Part shown: positions 26,969 to 36,598 of the stretch, piece after piece | How the letters are laid out: each line of letters begins with the position of its first letter | How positions within the stretch are numbered: the first letter of the stretch is position 1 | Origin: Clostridium sp. AM58-1XD | Lineage (GTDB): Bacteria; Bacillota; Clostridia; Lachnospirales; Lachnospiraceae | DNA length: 64,000 bases | Assembly (NCBI RefSeq): GCF_003464085.1 | Contig: NZ_QSDR01000021.1 | Span: forward strand, 18,625-82,624 | Reading direction: 5' to 3' | The notes under the pieces: model-generated | Told to the model about the DNA's origin: nothing | Database searches by the model: none | What the model saw: the letters and a program-made list of their open reading frames with translations, nothing else | Translations under genes and position numbers: made by a program

Positions 26969-28071
26969 ATGATAAAGGTATTTTTGGTTGAAGATGAGGC
27001 GATTATCAGACGGGGGATTAAGAATAATGTGGAATGGGAGAAAAACGGTTTTGAATTCGTCGGAGAGGCTGGCGACGGTGAGTACGCCTATCCTCAGATT
27101 CTCAAAACAGAACCGGATATTCTGATTACTGACATTAAAATGCCTTTTATGGATGGTCTGGAACTGAGCAGGCTGGTAAAGAAAGCGCTGCCGGACACTA
27201 AGATTATTATTCTCAGCGGTTATAACGAATTCGACTATGCCAAAGAGGCGATTAAAATTGGGATCAGCGATTATCTTTTAAAGCCGATCACTTCCGCTAA
27301 TCTGACGGAAGCACTGAAGAAAGCCGGAGAAGCCATCAAAGAGGAACGGGAAAAAACGAGACTCCTGGAACGGTATTTTGCAAGCTATGAGAAATATAAT
27401 GAATTTCTGGATAAAACAGACTATAGCGGTGTGAACAGAAAGCTGATTGAAGATTTTCTGAAGCTGGGATCCATTGACGAGGAAGAAGACTTTGTAGAGG
27501 AGTATTTTGCGGCCGTAGGAGAGAATAACTATAAGTCGCTGCTTCTGAGGCAGTATATGACTATGGATATCTTTTTCTGCATACAGGAATTTCTAAAGAC
27601 CATAAACGCCAAAACAGAAGGCCTGCCGGCAGAATTCAGCGATATTAAGTTTATCCCCAAGGCGGTGAGCGCAGTGGAGACAACTAAAGAGTATCTGAAG
27701 AATATGTTTCGCTACGCTCTTTCGGAAAGGGACAAGGTTTCCAATGACAGATACGGTTCTCTGATCGATGAAGCGAGGAAATACATAGCCGGTCATTTCA
27801 GCAGCAACGAGTTTTCCCTCAATATGATAGCTGCTCATATCGGCGTAAGCCCCAGTTATTTTTCATCCATCTTCAAGCAGGAAACGGGACAGTCCTCGTG
27901 GAGTATCTTACCAAGGTGAGAATTGACAAGGCGTGTGAGCTGCTGAAATGTACGACGCTGCGCACGTCGGAAATCGGCGAGCGGGTAGGATATAATGATC
28001 CTCATTATTTCAGCGCTACATTTAAGAAAATAACAGGTATGTCGCCGAAAGAATATAAGAACGGACTATAA
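26969..28071 (+). CDS. YesN-type response regulator with AraC output domain (frame broken near 27898)
   Basis: An N-terminal receiver domain has the acidic pocket EDEAII, phosphoacceptor D55 in ILITDIKMPFMDGLEL and the conserved Lys in SDYLLKPIT. A helical linker is followed by two AraC-type helix-turn-helix motifs: LNMIAAHIGVSPSYFSSIFK and, after the break, TSEIGERVGYNDPHYFSATF. The frame ends at 27919, but adding one T (GTCCTTCGTGG) continues FVEYLTKVRIDKACELLK to 28071, giving 367 residues. Cytosolic transcription factor partnered with the sensor kinase 91 bp downstream. Its likely target is the ytfQRT-type importer that follows (inference). Confidence 0.8.
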
Positions 28072-28162
28072 AACGAAATATATAAACGGAATATATTTAC
28101 GGAATATATAAACTCATAGCTGTCGGGAACAGTTATAAGGAATAGAAGAGGCGGATAAAAGG

Positions 28163-29667
28163 ATGAAGGAAATAAAACCTCGTATCGTTAAAATTTCTTT
28201 AAAGAGCAGGCTGAAACTTCTGCTTTTCCTCATTGCCATACCACTGACCTGCATGGTCCTTGGAATTCTTGTGATGATTAATAATTATTCCAATTCGTAT
28301 AACAGGATGATGGCGAATCTGAAGATAGCCAATGCGTACAATATGACTTTTAAACAGGATATGGAATATTCCATGTACCGGGTTATGATCGGCCTGATCG
28401 ATACGGACAAATTTAAGGACGGCGATATCGTAGAAGGAATGACGCAGTACGCCACTGTAGTGAAAAATCCATTTAATATGATCGATAAGGCGCGGCGGGA
28501 TTTGGGAGAAAAAATCGAACGTATACCAGGAAGCGATGAGGACATTAAAATCAAGGGGATTCTTTCCTGTATGGATTCACTGGAGAAAGCCGTCGATCGC
28601 ATGATCGACAATTCCAAGCGTGCCGGCACATACGATGAGAACAATTCCATATGGGAAAACGATATCCAGGGGCTCTGTTCCCTGATTCAGGAATACATTA
28701 ACCAGTATATCTATTACGAGACGATCAATATGGAACGCCTGCAGCAGGAGCTGGAGACCCATACGCGCCAGATTGTGTATGGATTTATGGTGCTGCTTGT
28801 CGCAGTACTGCTTGTCGGCATATTCCTTTCAGCCATGATTACAAAGACAGTTACAAAGCCCATTAACAATCTGAAGATGACGGCGGAACGTCTCGGGCAG
28901 GGGGATCTGCAAGCCAGGGCTGAACTGGGGGGGCTGGAAGAAATTAACGTCCTTGCGAGAACATTTAACAGAATGAGTTCCGAGATTGCCGCACTGATGG
29001 AAAAGACAAAAACAGAGCAGCAAAACCTCCGTGTGGCTGAATTTAAACTGCTTCAGGCACAGATTAATCCTCATTCCTCTATAATACGCTGGATTCGATC
29101 GTATGGATGGCGGAAGACGGGGACAATGAAAAGGTGGTGGAGATGACTTCGGATCTGAGTGGATTCTTCCGTACGGTTCTGTCCGGAGGAAGAGACTTTA
29201 TTACGATCGCGGAGGAAGAAACCCATATTAGGAGTTATCTGAAGATACAGAAAATCAGATATGAGGATATTCTGGAATATAACATGAACATCGAATCTGC
29301 GATTAAAGACCGTATGGTCCTGAAGATGATTCTGCAGCCCGTGGTGGAAAATGCCCTGTATCACGGAATCAAGAATAAGCGGGGAGGCGGAACGATCACC
29401 ATAAGGGGATATGAAGATAAGAGCGGGATAGTGTTTGAAGTGGAAGACAATGGAAAGGGCATGGATGAGGAAACGCTGAAAAAACTGCGGGACAAGATCA
29501 GGGGAGGGACTGAAATTAATGAAAAAGGGGGATTCGGCCTTTCCAACGTGGTTCAGAGAATTCATATGTACTACGGGGACAGCTCCGATATTATCATAGA
29601 ATCAGAACAGAATGTAGGCACCTGCGTTAAAATTTATCTTGGCCATATGATACAGGAGGAATCGTAA
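28163..29667 (+). CDS. YesM-type sensor histidine kinase (frame broken near 29075)
   Basis: Membrane sensor: helix 1 at about 18-38 (LLLFLIAIPLTCMVLGILVM), an extracellular sensing region of about 170 residues, helix 2 (YGFMVLLVAVLLVGIFLSAM), a HAMP domain (TKPINNLKMTAERLGQGDLQ), then a His_kinase/HATPase pair. The phosphoacceptor is H304 in QAQINPH, right at the break. Adding one T (CATTTCCTC) yields HFLYNTLDSIVWMAEDGDN and the ATPase part with PVVENALYHGIKNKRGGGTI, EDNGKGM and GGFGLSNVVQR, ending at 29667 (501 residues). The pair likely senses an extracellular sugar or sugar-loaded binding protein. Confidence 0.8.
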
Positions 29668-29776
29668 AAAAACATACTTTTATTATAAAAAAACACAATT
29701 TTTATCCATTTAATTATAAAAATGTACCATATACTGGAAGAAATTCAGTAAAAAAATACCCTTTTTTTAAAAAATG

Positions 29777-29805
29777 CTCTGTTTAAAAAAAACAGAGTTT
29801 TTTTT
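29777..29805 (+). terminator. Rho-independent terminator after the kinase gene
   Basis: CTCTGTTT (29777-29784) and AAACAGAG (29790-29797), then eight or more T. A TATAAT hexamer at 29805-29810 directly follows and may be the -10 box for ytfQ, though no good -35 box is seen. Confidence 0.65.
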
Positions 29806-29858
29806 ATAATATAGACATGAAGGATAGGAGATATCCAAATTAAAGGAGGAAAGTAAAT

Positions 29859-30947
29859 ATGAAGAAAAAAGTCGTATCAGTGGTTTTGACAATGGCAATG
29901 GCAGGTTCCCTTGCAGCTTGCGGCGGCGGAGCAAAAGAAGAAACAACCAAAGCAGCTGAAGCAGCAGCTACAGAAGCTAAGGCAGAGACAGAAGCAGCTA
30001 AAACTGAGGAAACAGAAGCGGCAAAAGCTGATGAAGGCGGAGAAAAAGAACTGATTACAGTTGGTTATGCACAGGTTGGTGCAGAATCTGACTGGAGAAC
30101 AGCTAATACAGAGTCCTTTAAGTCTACATTTACAGAAGAGAACGGCTATAAGCTGATCTTTGACGACGCTCAGCAGAAACAGGAAAATCAGATTAAGGCA
30201 ATCCGTTCCTTTATTCAGCAGGACGTTGATTATATCGTAGTAGCTCCTGTAGTAGAAACAGGATGGGAAACAGTTCTGGAGGAAGCAAAAGAAGCTGGTA
30301 TTCCTGTAATCCTTTCCGACCGTCAGATGCAGGTTTCTGATGATTCTCTCTATGAAGCATGGGTTGGTGGAAACTTCGTAAAAGAAGGCGAGACATGCGG
30401 CAATTGGTTAGCTGATTATCTTGAGGCTCAGGGACGCGGCGATGAAGAAATCAATATCGTTACGATCCAGGGTACAATCGGTGCTTCCGCACAGGTTGGA
30501 CGTACAGAAGGCGTTGGCAATATCGTAAAAGAGCATTCAAACTGGAAGATGCTTGACATGCAGAGTGGTGAGTTCACACAGGCAAAGGGCCAGGAAGTTA
30601 TGGAATCTTTCCTGAAGAGCTATCCGGACATCGATGTAGTAATCTGTGAGAATGACAATGAAGCATTTGGTGCTGTAGACGCAATCAAAGCTGCAGGTAA
30701 GACATGCGGACCAGACGGCGACATCATCGTTGTTGGTTTTGACTCCGTTAAAGCGGCATTTGAATCTATGATCGCAGGCGATATGAACGCAACATTTGAG
30801 TGTAACCCACTTCACGGACCACGTGTAGCTGAAATTATCCAGAAGCTTGAAAAAGGCGAAGAAGTTGAGAAGATTCAGTACGTAGACGAAGCTTACTTCG
30901 ATACAAGCATGGACCTTGAAAGCATTCTGAAAGAAAGAGCATATTAA
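29859..30947 (+). CDS. ytfQ: YtfQ-like sugar ABC transporter substrate-binding lipoprotein
   Basis: 362 residues. Lipoprotein signal MKKKVVSVVLTMAMAGSLAA with lipobox Cys, an Ala/Glu/Thr-rich linker, then a type 1 sugar-binding domain: TVGYAQVGAESDWRTANTES, FDDAQQKQENQIKAIRSFIQ, VDYIVVAPVVETGWETVLEE and IVTIQGTIGASAQVGRTEG. These closely follow E. coli YtfQ, the galactofuranose-binding protein (family knowledge). It works with the ATPase and two permeases downstream. AAAGGAGG precedes the start. Ligand could be galactofuranose, arabinofuranose or another pentose; the adjacent isomerase and arabinose genes leave this open. Confidence 0.85.
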   Translation: MKKKVVSVVLTMAMAGSLAACGGGAKEETTKAAEAAATEAKAETEAAKTEETEAAKADEGGEKELITVGYAQVGAESDWRTANTESFKSTFTEENGYKLIFDDAQQKQENQIKAIRSFIQQDVDYIVVAPVVETGWETVLEEAKEAGIPVILSDRQMQVSDDSLYEAWVGGNFVKEGETCGNWLADYLEAQGRGDEEINIVTIQGTIGASAQVGRTEGVGNIVKEHSNWKMLDMQSGEFTQAKGQEVMESFLKSYPDIDVVICENDNEAFGAVDAIKAAGKTCGPDGDIIVVGFDSVKAAFESMIAGDMNATFECNPLHGPRVAEIIQKLEKGEEVEKIQYVDEAYFDTSMDLESILKERAY

Positions 30948-30982
30948 TTTAAGGCCCCTGAACGGTTGAACTAAAAACATAA

Positions 30983-31027
30983 GGTGTGGAGCCGGAGGCT
31001 TTGGCTTCCGCTCCGCACCATTTTTTT
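30983..31027 (+). terminator. Rho-independent terminator after ytfQ
   Basis: GGTGTGGAGCCGGA pairs with the CTTCCGCTCCGCACC stretch, followed by seven T (31021-31027). It would make ytfQ transcripts more abundant than those of the membrane subunits. Confidence 0.8.
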
Positions 31028-31178
31028 ACTTTCCCGGAAAGAACTTGTTGCTGTAAAGTACGAAAATAATTGATTCCCTGGAAAGCAAAAAGCTCCGCTG
31101 TGGATGTACACTCCGCGCTAGGGAAGTATGACCGTTTTAACGGCCGAGCTTCGGCGTAAGAGTTCCGAAGGCGGAACT
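31028..31178 (-). repeat. Stem-loop-rich dispersed repeat, copy B (inverted)
   Basis: Reverse complement of copy A in overall order: end motif at 31028-31059 (ACTTTCCCGGAAAGAACTTG), core at 31071-31106 (GGAAAGCAAAAAGCTCCGCT) and a stem AGTTCCG/CGGAACT at 31161-31178, with further stems CCGTTTTAACGG and GCCGAGCTTCGGC. A possible third partial copy of the end motif lies at 36509-36527. Confidence 0.6.
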
Positions 31179-31276
31179 ATTTATATCATAAGCTGGCAGT
31201 TTACGATATAAAACGACAGGCAAGAGGAGTATGGAAAATCTGGTTGTTTTTATTTTTAGAAGGAGGCAAAGCTTTT

Positions 31277-32794
31277 ATGGAACAAGGAGCAGTTCTTGAA
31301 ATGAGAGGAATTTACAAAACATTCCCTGGAGTAAAGGCTCTGCAGAATGTGGATTTTACCTTAAAGAAAGGTGAGATACATGCCCTGATGGGTGAGAATG
31401 GTGCCGGTAAGTCGACATTGATTAAAGTGCTTACTGGAGTCGAAGAATTCGAGACAGGAAAGATCACGATTGATGGAATCGACCGTCCCGTTATTAACCG
31501 AAGCCCTCAGGAAGCACAGCAGAGAGGAATCAGTACGGTATATCAGGAAGTAAACCTCTGTCCGAATCTTTCGGTAGCAGAGAATCTTTTTCTGGGAAGA
31601 GAACCGAGGAAAGGCGGTTTGATTGACTGGAAAACAATGAATAAGAGAGCAAGCGAGCTTTTAAAGAGCCTTGATATAAATGCAGACGTAACGAAGACCA
31701 TTGACAATTATTCTCTGGCTATTCAGCAGATGATAGCGATTGCACGTGCAGTGGATATGTCGGCGAAGGTACTCATACTGGATGAACCGACATCATCGCT
31801 GGATGACAACGAGGTTGAAAAGCTGTTCGTCCTGATGAGAAAGCTTAAAAAAGAAGGCGTTGGAATCATTTTTGTTACCCATTTCCTGGAACAGGTTTAC
31901 GCGGTCTGTGATGAAATCACTGTTTTGAGAAACGGACAGCTGGTAGGCCAGTACACGACAGCAGAGCTGCCCAGGCTCCAGCTGGTAGCTAAAATGATGG
32001 GTAAAGACTTTGATGACCTTGCTGCGATCAAACATAATTCGGACGGAGTCAAGAGCTATGATGAAAGCGATATCGTTATTAAGGCAGCGGGCCTTGGAAA
32101 GAAAGGATATATCAAGCCGTTCGATCTCGTTATACATAAGGGTGAAGTAATCGGACTTACAGGACTCCTTGGATCCGGCCGTTCTGAGACGGTGCGTGTA
32201 ATCTACGGCGCAGAGAAGACGGATTCCGGAGAGCTTCGGGTGAAAGGCAAGAAGATGGCGGCAAAGCATCCGATTGATTCCATGAATGAAGGAATGGCAT
32301 ACCTGCCGGAAGACCGTAAGAACGAGGGAATTATAGCAGACCTGTCCGTAAGGGAAAACCTTATTATCGCCCTTCAGGCAAAACAGGGGATGTTTAAGCT
32401 GCTGAGTAAAAAGCAGCAGGAAGAATATACAGATAAGTATATCGACATGCTGCAGATTAAGACGGCCAGCCGCGAGACTCCGATCAAGTCGCTTTCGGGT
32501 GGAAACCAGCAGAAGGTAATTATCGGAAGATGGCTATTGACTAATCCTGATTTCCTGATTCTGGATGAGCCTACACGAGGAATTGACGTAGGTACCAAGA
32601 CAGAGATTCAGAAGCTGGTGGTGCAGCTCGCAGAGCAGGGAATGGCAGTCGTATTTATTTCTTCCGAAATTGAAGAAATGCTTCGTACCTGTGACCGCAT
32701 GGTTGTTATGCGCGACGGCGCTAAGGTAGGAGAGCTTACCGGAAGCGAAATGAGCCAGTCAACCATCATGACTACAATTGCAGGAGGGCAGTAA
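31277..32794 (+). CDS. ytfR: YtfR-like double ABC ATPase
   Basis: 505 residues with two ABC domains. Domain 1: Walker [10 protein letters not shown], Walker [14 protein letters not shown]. Domain 2: degenerate P-loop GLLGSGRSETVRV, signature SLSGGNQQK and Walker [13 protein letters not shown]. Supplies ATP energy for the importer whose binding protein is YtfQ-like. Start 31277 is chosen since AGGAGG lies 11 nt upstream; the reading from 31244 adds a hydrophobic leader with no ribosome binding site. The first permease gene begins 2 bp after the stop. Confidence 0.87.
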   Translation: MEQGAVLEMRGIYKTFPGVKALQNVDFTLKKGEIHALMGENGAGKSTLIKVLTGVEEFETGKITIDGIDRPVINRSPQEAQQRGISTVYQEVNLCPNLSVAENLFLGREPRKGGLIDWKTMNKRASELLKSLDINADVTKTIDNYSLAIQQMIAIARAVDMSAKVLILDEPTSSLDDNEVEKLFVLMRKLKKEGVGIIFVTHFLEQVYAVCDEITVLRNGQLVGQYTTAELPRLQLVAKMMGKDFDDLAAIKHNSDGVKSYDESDIVIKAAGLGKKGYIKPFDLVIHKGEVIGLTGLLGSGRSETVRVIYGAEKTDSGELRVKGKKMAAKHPIDSMNEGMAYLPEDRKNEGIIADLSVRENLIIALQAKQGMFKLLSKKQQEEYTDKYIDMLQIKTASRETPIKSLSGGNQQKVIIGRWLLTNPDFLILDEPTRGIDVGTKTEIQKLVVQLAEQGMAVVFISSEIEEMLRTCDRMVVMRDGAKVGELTGSEMSQSTIMTTIAGGQ

Positions 32795-32796
32795 GT

Positions 32797-33858
32797 ATGA
32801 AAGACTTCAGTTTGAAAAAGTTAACATCGCAGAGATTGTTTCTGCCAATCTTCTGCCTGATATTAGTACTCCTGGTAAACGTTGTAACGACACCTGGCTT
32901 TTTTGCTATTTCTGTCAGGGACGGAGTGCTTTACGGATACATTATTGATATCGTGAACAGAGCTTCCGAACTGGTGATTCTGGCCATCGGTATGACCTTG
33001 GTCGTATCTTCATCGGCAGGAACTGACATTTCCGTTGGCGCGATTATGGCAGTGAGCGCCGCCGTATGCTGCAACCTCCTTTCAGGCGGGGAAAGAGCTG
33101 CAACTGCTTATGCCAATCCTCTGATTCTTGGTTTCCTTGCAGCACTGGCCGTAGGCGTTGTAATCGGATGTTTCAACGGATTGCTGGTATCCAAGCTGAA
33201 TATTCAGCCAATGGTCGCCACATTGATTATGTTTACCGCAGGCCGAGGCATTGCACAGCTGGTTACGGACGGACAGATCACATATGTGCGGGTGGAAAGC
33301 TACAAGATTCTTGGAAGCTTCCTTCCGGGCGTGCCGGTTCCCACTCCGTTTATCGTAGCGGCAGTAATGGTGGCCCTGACGGCGCTGCTTCTTAAGAAGA
33401 CAGCTCTTGGAATGTATATCCAGTCTGTAGGTATCAATAAAAAGGCCTCCAGGCTCGTGGGTATCAAAGCGACACTGATTATTTTCCTTACATATGCGTT
33501 CTGCGGCCTGTGTTCTGGCCTGGCGGGAATGATTGCTTCCAGCCGTATCTATTCAGCAGACGCGAACAACATCGGGCTTAACATGGAACTGGATGCCATT
33601 CTTGCAGTTGCAATCGGAGGCAACTCTTTAGGCGGAGGTAAATTTTCTCTTGCAGGTTCTGTGATCGGCGCATATACGATCCAGGCTCTTACGACGACGC
33701 TCTATGCTATGCACGTATCTTCCGACCAGGTGCCGGTATACAAGGCAATCGTGGTTGTCATCATCGTAACACTTCAGTCTCCTGGATTTGCAAAGTGGCG
33801 TAAGGCACTTGCCCAGAAGAAAGAATTGAAGCTTGCAGCTGGAAAGGAGGCCGCATGA
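32797..33858 (+). CDS. ytfT: YtfT-like sugar ABC permease
   Basis: 353-residue integral membrane subunit with about 10 helices (BPD_transp_2). Characteristic parts: LAIGMTLVVSSSAGTDISVG, LNIQPMVATLIMFTAGRGIA, VGINKKASRLVGIK and LDAILAVAIGGNSLGGGKFS. The YtfQRTF-type importer uses two different permeases, and this is the first. It overlaps the second permease gene by 4 bp. Confidence 0.85.
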   Translation: MKDFSLKKLTSQRLFLPIFCLILVLLVNVVTTPGFFAISVRDGVLYGYIIDIVNRASELVILAIGMTLVVSSSAGTDISVGAIMAVSAAVCCNLLSGGERAATAYANPLILGFLAALAVGVVIGCFNGLLVSKLNIQPMVATLIMFTAGRGIAQLVTDGQITYVRVESYKILGSFLPGVPVPTPFIVAAVMVALTALLLKKTALGMYIQSVGINKKASRLVGIKATLIIFLTYAFCGLCSGLAGMIASSRIYSADANNIGLNMELDAILAVAIGGNSLGGGKFSLAGSVIGAYTIQALTTTLYAMHVSSDQVPVYKAIVVVIIVTLQSPGFAKWRKALAQKKELKLAAGKEAA

Positions 33859-34870
33859 TGAAAAAGGGAAAACAGCTTAACCAGACCAGCTTCCTTCTTA
33901 TGATAACAATCGTATTATTCTTCGTGATGTATGCCCTCGGATGTATCCTGTTTAAAGAACAGGGATTTGCAAAAACACAGAACTTTTTGAATCTGTTTAT
34001 CTCCAACGCTGGACTGATCGTAATTGGTATCGGTATGACGATCGTAATGATTACGGGAGGAATTGATATCAGCGTCGGATCTTTCGTAGCTATGGCATGT
34101 ATGATGCTCGCATGGATGATGGAACGGGCACATGTAGGCGCTGTTCCGGCGGTAATTATCGTTCTGATTACCGGTATCATATTTGGACTTGTCCAGGGCT
34201 TTCTCGTCGCATATATGGATATTCAGCCGTTTATTGTCACGCTGGCAGGAATGTTCTTTGCGAGAGGTATGACGGCTATTATTTCCAAGGATATGATCAG
34301 CATCACCAATGAAACGTTTATGGCGTGGGCGAAGGTTAAAATTTACCTTCCATTCGGCGGGTATGTCAACCGGAAAGGCGTTATGATCTATCCTTACATT
34401 TATCCTACTGTTATTATTGCGCTTGTGCTTCTTGTACTGGCATTTATCATGCTCAAATATACGAAATTCGGCCGCAGCATTTATGCGATCGGCGGCAGCC
34501 AGCAGTCAGCCTCATGCTGGGCCTGAATGTGCGTCAGGTGAAATTAAAAGCCTACGTGCTCGACGGCTTCCTCTGCGGCGTCGGCGGAATCCTGTTCTGC
34601 CTGAATACTCTTGGAGGATTTGTTGAACAGGCAAAAGGTTTTGAGATGGACGCCATCGCCTCTTCCGTTATCGGCGGAACATTGCTGACAGGAGGTGTGG
34701 GTAACGTATTCGGCACGCTGTTCGGCGTTCTGATCAAGGCAACGATTGAAGCGTTTATTACCTTCCAGGGCACGCTTTCTTCCTGGTGGACACGTATTAC
34801 AATTGCAGGACTTCTGTGCTTCTTCATCGTGCTTCAGTCTGTGCTCGCCATGATGAAAAAGAAAAAATAG
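33855..34870 (+). CDS. yjfF: YjfF-like sugar ABC permease (frame broken near 34512)
   Basis: Second permease of the importer. Helices include LIVIGIGMTIVMITGGIDIS, VGSFVAMACMMLAWMM and MDIQPFIVTLAGMFFARGMT. The frame stops at 34526 (IGGSQQSASCWA); adding one C (AGCCCTCATG) restores QQSALMLGLNVRQVKLKAYV and runs to 34870, giving 338 residues, which fits YjfF. An alternative Met at 33858 has better spacing to AAAGGAGG. Both permeases resemble one another in the TGGIDISVG-type helix but are clearly distinct proteins. Confidence 0.83.
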
Positions 34871-34895
34871 GGATTGATGAGAGAGAGGAAATAAT

Positions 34896-36378
34896 ATGAA
34901 TACAATAAATATTCCAAATATAAAGCTGGGAATTGTAGCAGTCAGCCGTGACTGCTTCCCGGAAAGCCTGTCGGTAAACAGAAGAAAGGCTCTAGTTGAA
35001 GCTTATGCAGCTAAATATGACGAGAATAATATCTATGAATGTCCGGTTTGTATCGTGGAGAGTGAAATCCACATGGTTCAGGCTCTGGAGGATGTTAAAA
35101 AAGCCGGCTGCAATGCTCTGGCCGTTTATCTTGGCAACTTCGGCCCGGAAATTTCAGAAACGCTTCTGGCAAAGCACTTTGACGGTCCGGTGATGTTTAT
35201 TGCAGCTGCAGAGGAAAGCGGGGATAACCTGATTCAGGGCAGAGGCGATGCGTACTGCGGTATGCTGAACGCAAGCTATAACTTAAAGCTGCGCAATATC
35301 AAAGCGTATATTCCGGAATACCCGGTAGGAACTGCGGAAGAATGTGCCGACATGATCGAGGAATTCCTTCCGGTTGCAAGGGCGCTGGTGGGACTTTCCG
35401 ACTTAAAGATTATCAGCTTCGGGCCGAGACCGTTAAATTTCCTGGCCTGCAACGCGCCGATCAAACAGCTTTACAACATGGGCGTTGAGATTGAGGAAAA
35501 CTCAGAACTGGATTTATTCGAAGCGTTTAACAGACACGACGGCGATCCCAGGATTGCGACGTGGTAAAAGATATGGAAGCGGAACTTGGCAAAGGCAATA
35601 TGAAGCCGGAGATCCTTCCGAAACTGGCTCAGTACGAGCTGACTCTTCTGGACTGGATTGAAGCTCACAGGGGCTACCGGAAATACGTTGCCATTGCAGG
35701 AAAATGCTGGCCTGCATTCCAGACACAGTTTGGCTTCGTTCCATGTTATGTGAACAGCCGCCTGGCCGGAAGAGGAATTCCGGTGTCATGCGAGGTGGAT
35801 ATTTACGGTGCTCTCAGTGAGTTTATCGGAACGTGCATAAGCCAGGATGCCGTTACTCTTCTGGATATTAACAACAGCGTTCCGGCAGACATGTATGAAG
35901 AAGAGATAAAAGGAAAATTTGACTATACACATAAGGATACGTTTATGGGATTCCACTGCGGAAATACATGTTCACGTAGCTTGCGGCATGTTCTATGAAA
36001 TATCAGATGATTATGGCCAGAACGCTTCCGGAGGAAGTCACACAGGGAACACTGGAAGGCGATATCGCCCCAGGCGATATTACATTCTTCCGCATCCAGA
36101 GCACGGCAGACAACCATCTGAGAGCATATGTGGCTCAGGGAGAGGTGCTTCCTGTAGCGACACGTTCTTTTGGCTCGATTGGTATTTTCGCAATTCCGGA
36201 AATGGGAAGATTTTACCGCCATGTACTGATTGAGAAGAACTACCCTCATCATGGCGCAGTTGCCTTCGGCCATTACGGAAAGGCGCTGTACGAAGTGTTC
36301 AAGTATCTGGACGTTGAAGATATCGGGTTCAACCAGCCTCAGGGCATGATGTATCCGACGGAGAATCCGTTTGCATAA
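34896..36378 (+). CDS. L-fucose/L-arabinose isomerase-like protein (two frame breaks)
   Basis: Three consecutive frames (34896-35567, 35561-35998, to 36378) make one 494-residue protein if one G is added near 35556 (GATTGCGGACGTGG) and one A near 35978 (CGTAAGCTTGCG). N-terminal region: LGIVAVSRDCFPESLSVNRR. The C-terminal FucI-type domain includes RSFGSIGIFAIPEMGRFYRH and HHGAVAFGHYGKALYEVFKY. The family interconverts aldoses and ketoses with Mn2+ in the cytosol. It follows the YtfQRT-YjfF importer by 25 bp, so it probably acts on the imported sugar. Exact substrate unknown. Confidence 0.75.
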
Positions 36379-36463
36379 ATGGATTGCCATTTGAAATAAA
36401 TGAGCTATATGATAAAGTTATATACGGATTTACATGGATAAGTTGTATAGAAAGATTACATAG

Positions 36464-36508
36464 AAAAGCAGCCGTACCGGCAGAAAATTATCGGTACGGC
36501 TGCTTTTT
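36464..36508. terminator. Bidirectional terminator
   Basis: AAAAGCAGCCGTACCG (36464-36479) and CGGTACGGCTGCTTTTT (36492-36508) form a perfect 16-bp stem with A and T flanks. It separates the isomerase gene from the convergent LysR gene. Confidence 0.85.
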
Positions 36509-36598
36509 ACTTTCCAGAAAGGACTTTACTCTTATATCCGGCAACGTATCTGTCAGGTAACTGTGTCCAGGCGCTTGTGCCTGTAAATAAAAAATACT

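Larger units (their letters stand above)
30948..31276. other. Intergenic region between ytfQ and ytfR
   Basis: 329 bp: terminator 30983-31027, then repeat element copy B (31028-31178, inverted relative to copy A), then the Shine-Dalgarno AGGAGG at 31260-31265. No promoter is evident, so the ATPase and permease genes may depend on read-through or on a promoter hidden in the repeat. Confidence 0.6.

Noticed and set aside
36430..36450. AraR-like site TAAGTTGTA downstream of the isomerase gene
   Set aside because: A single half-like match with no partner arm and no promoter next to it; chance is likely.
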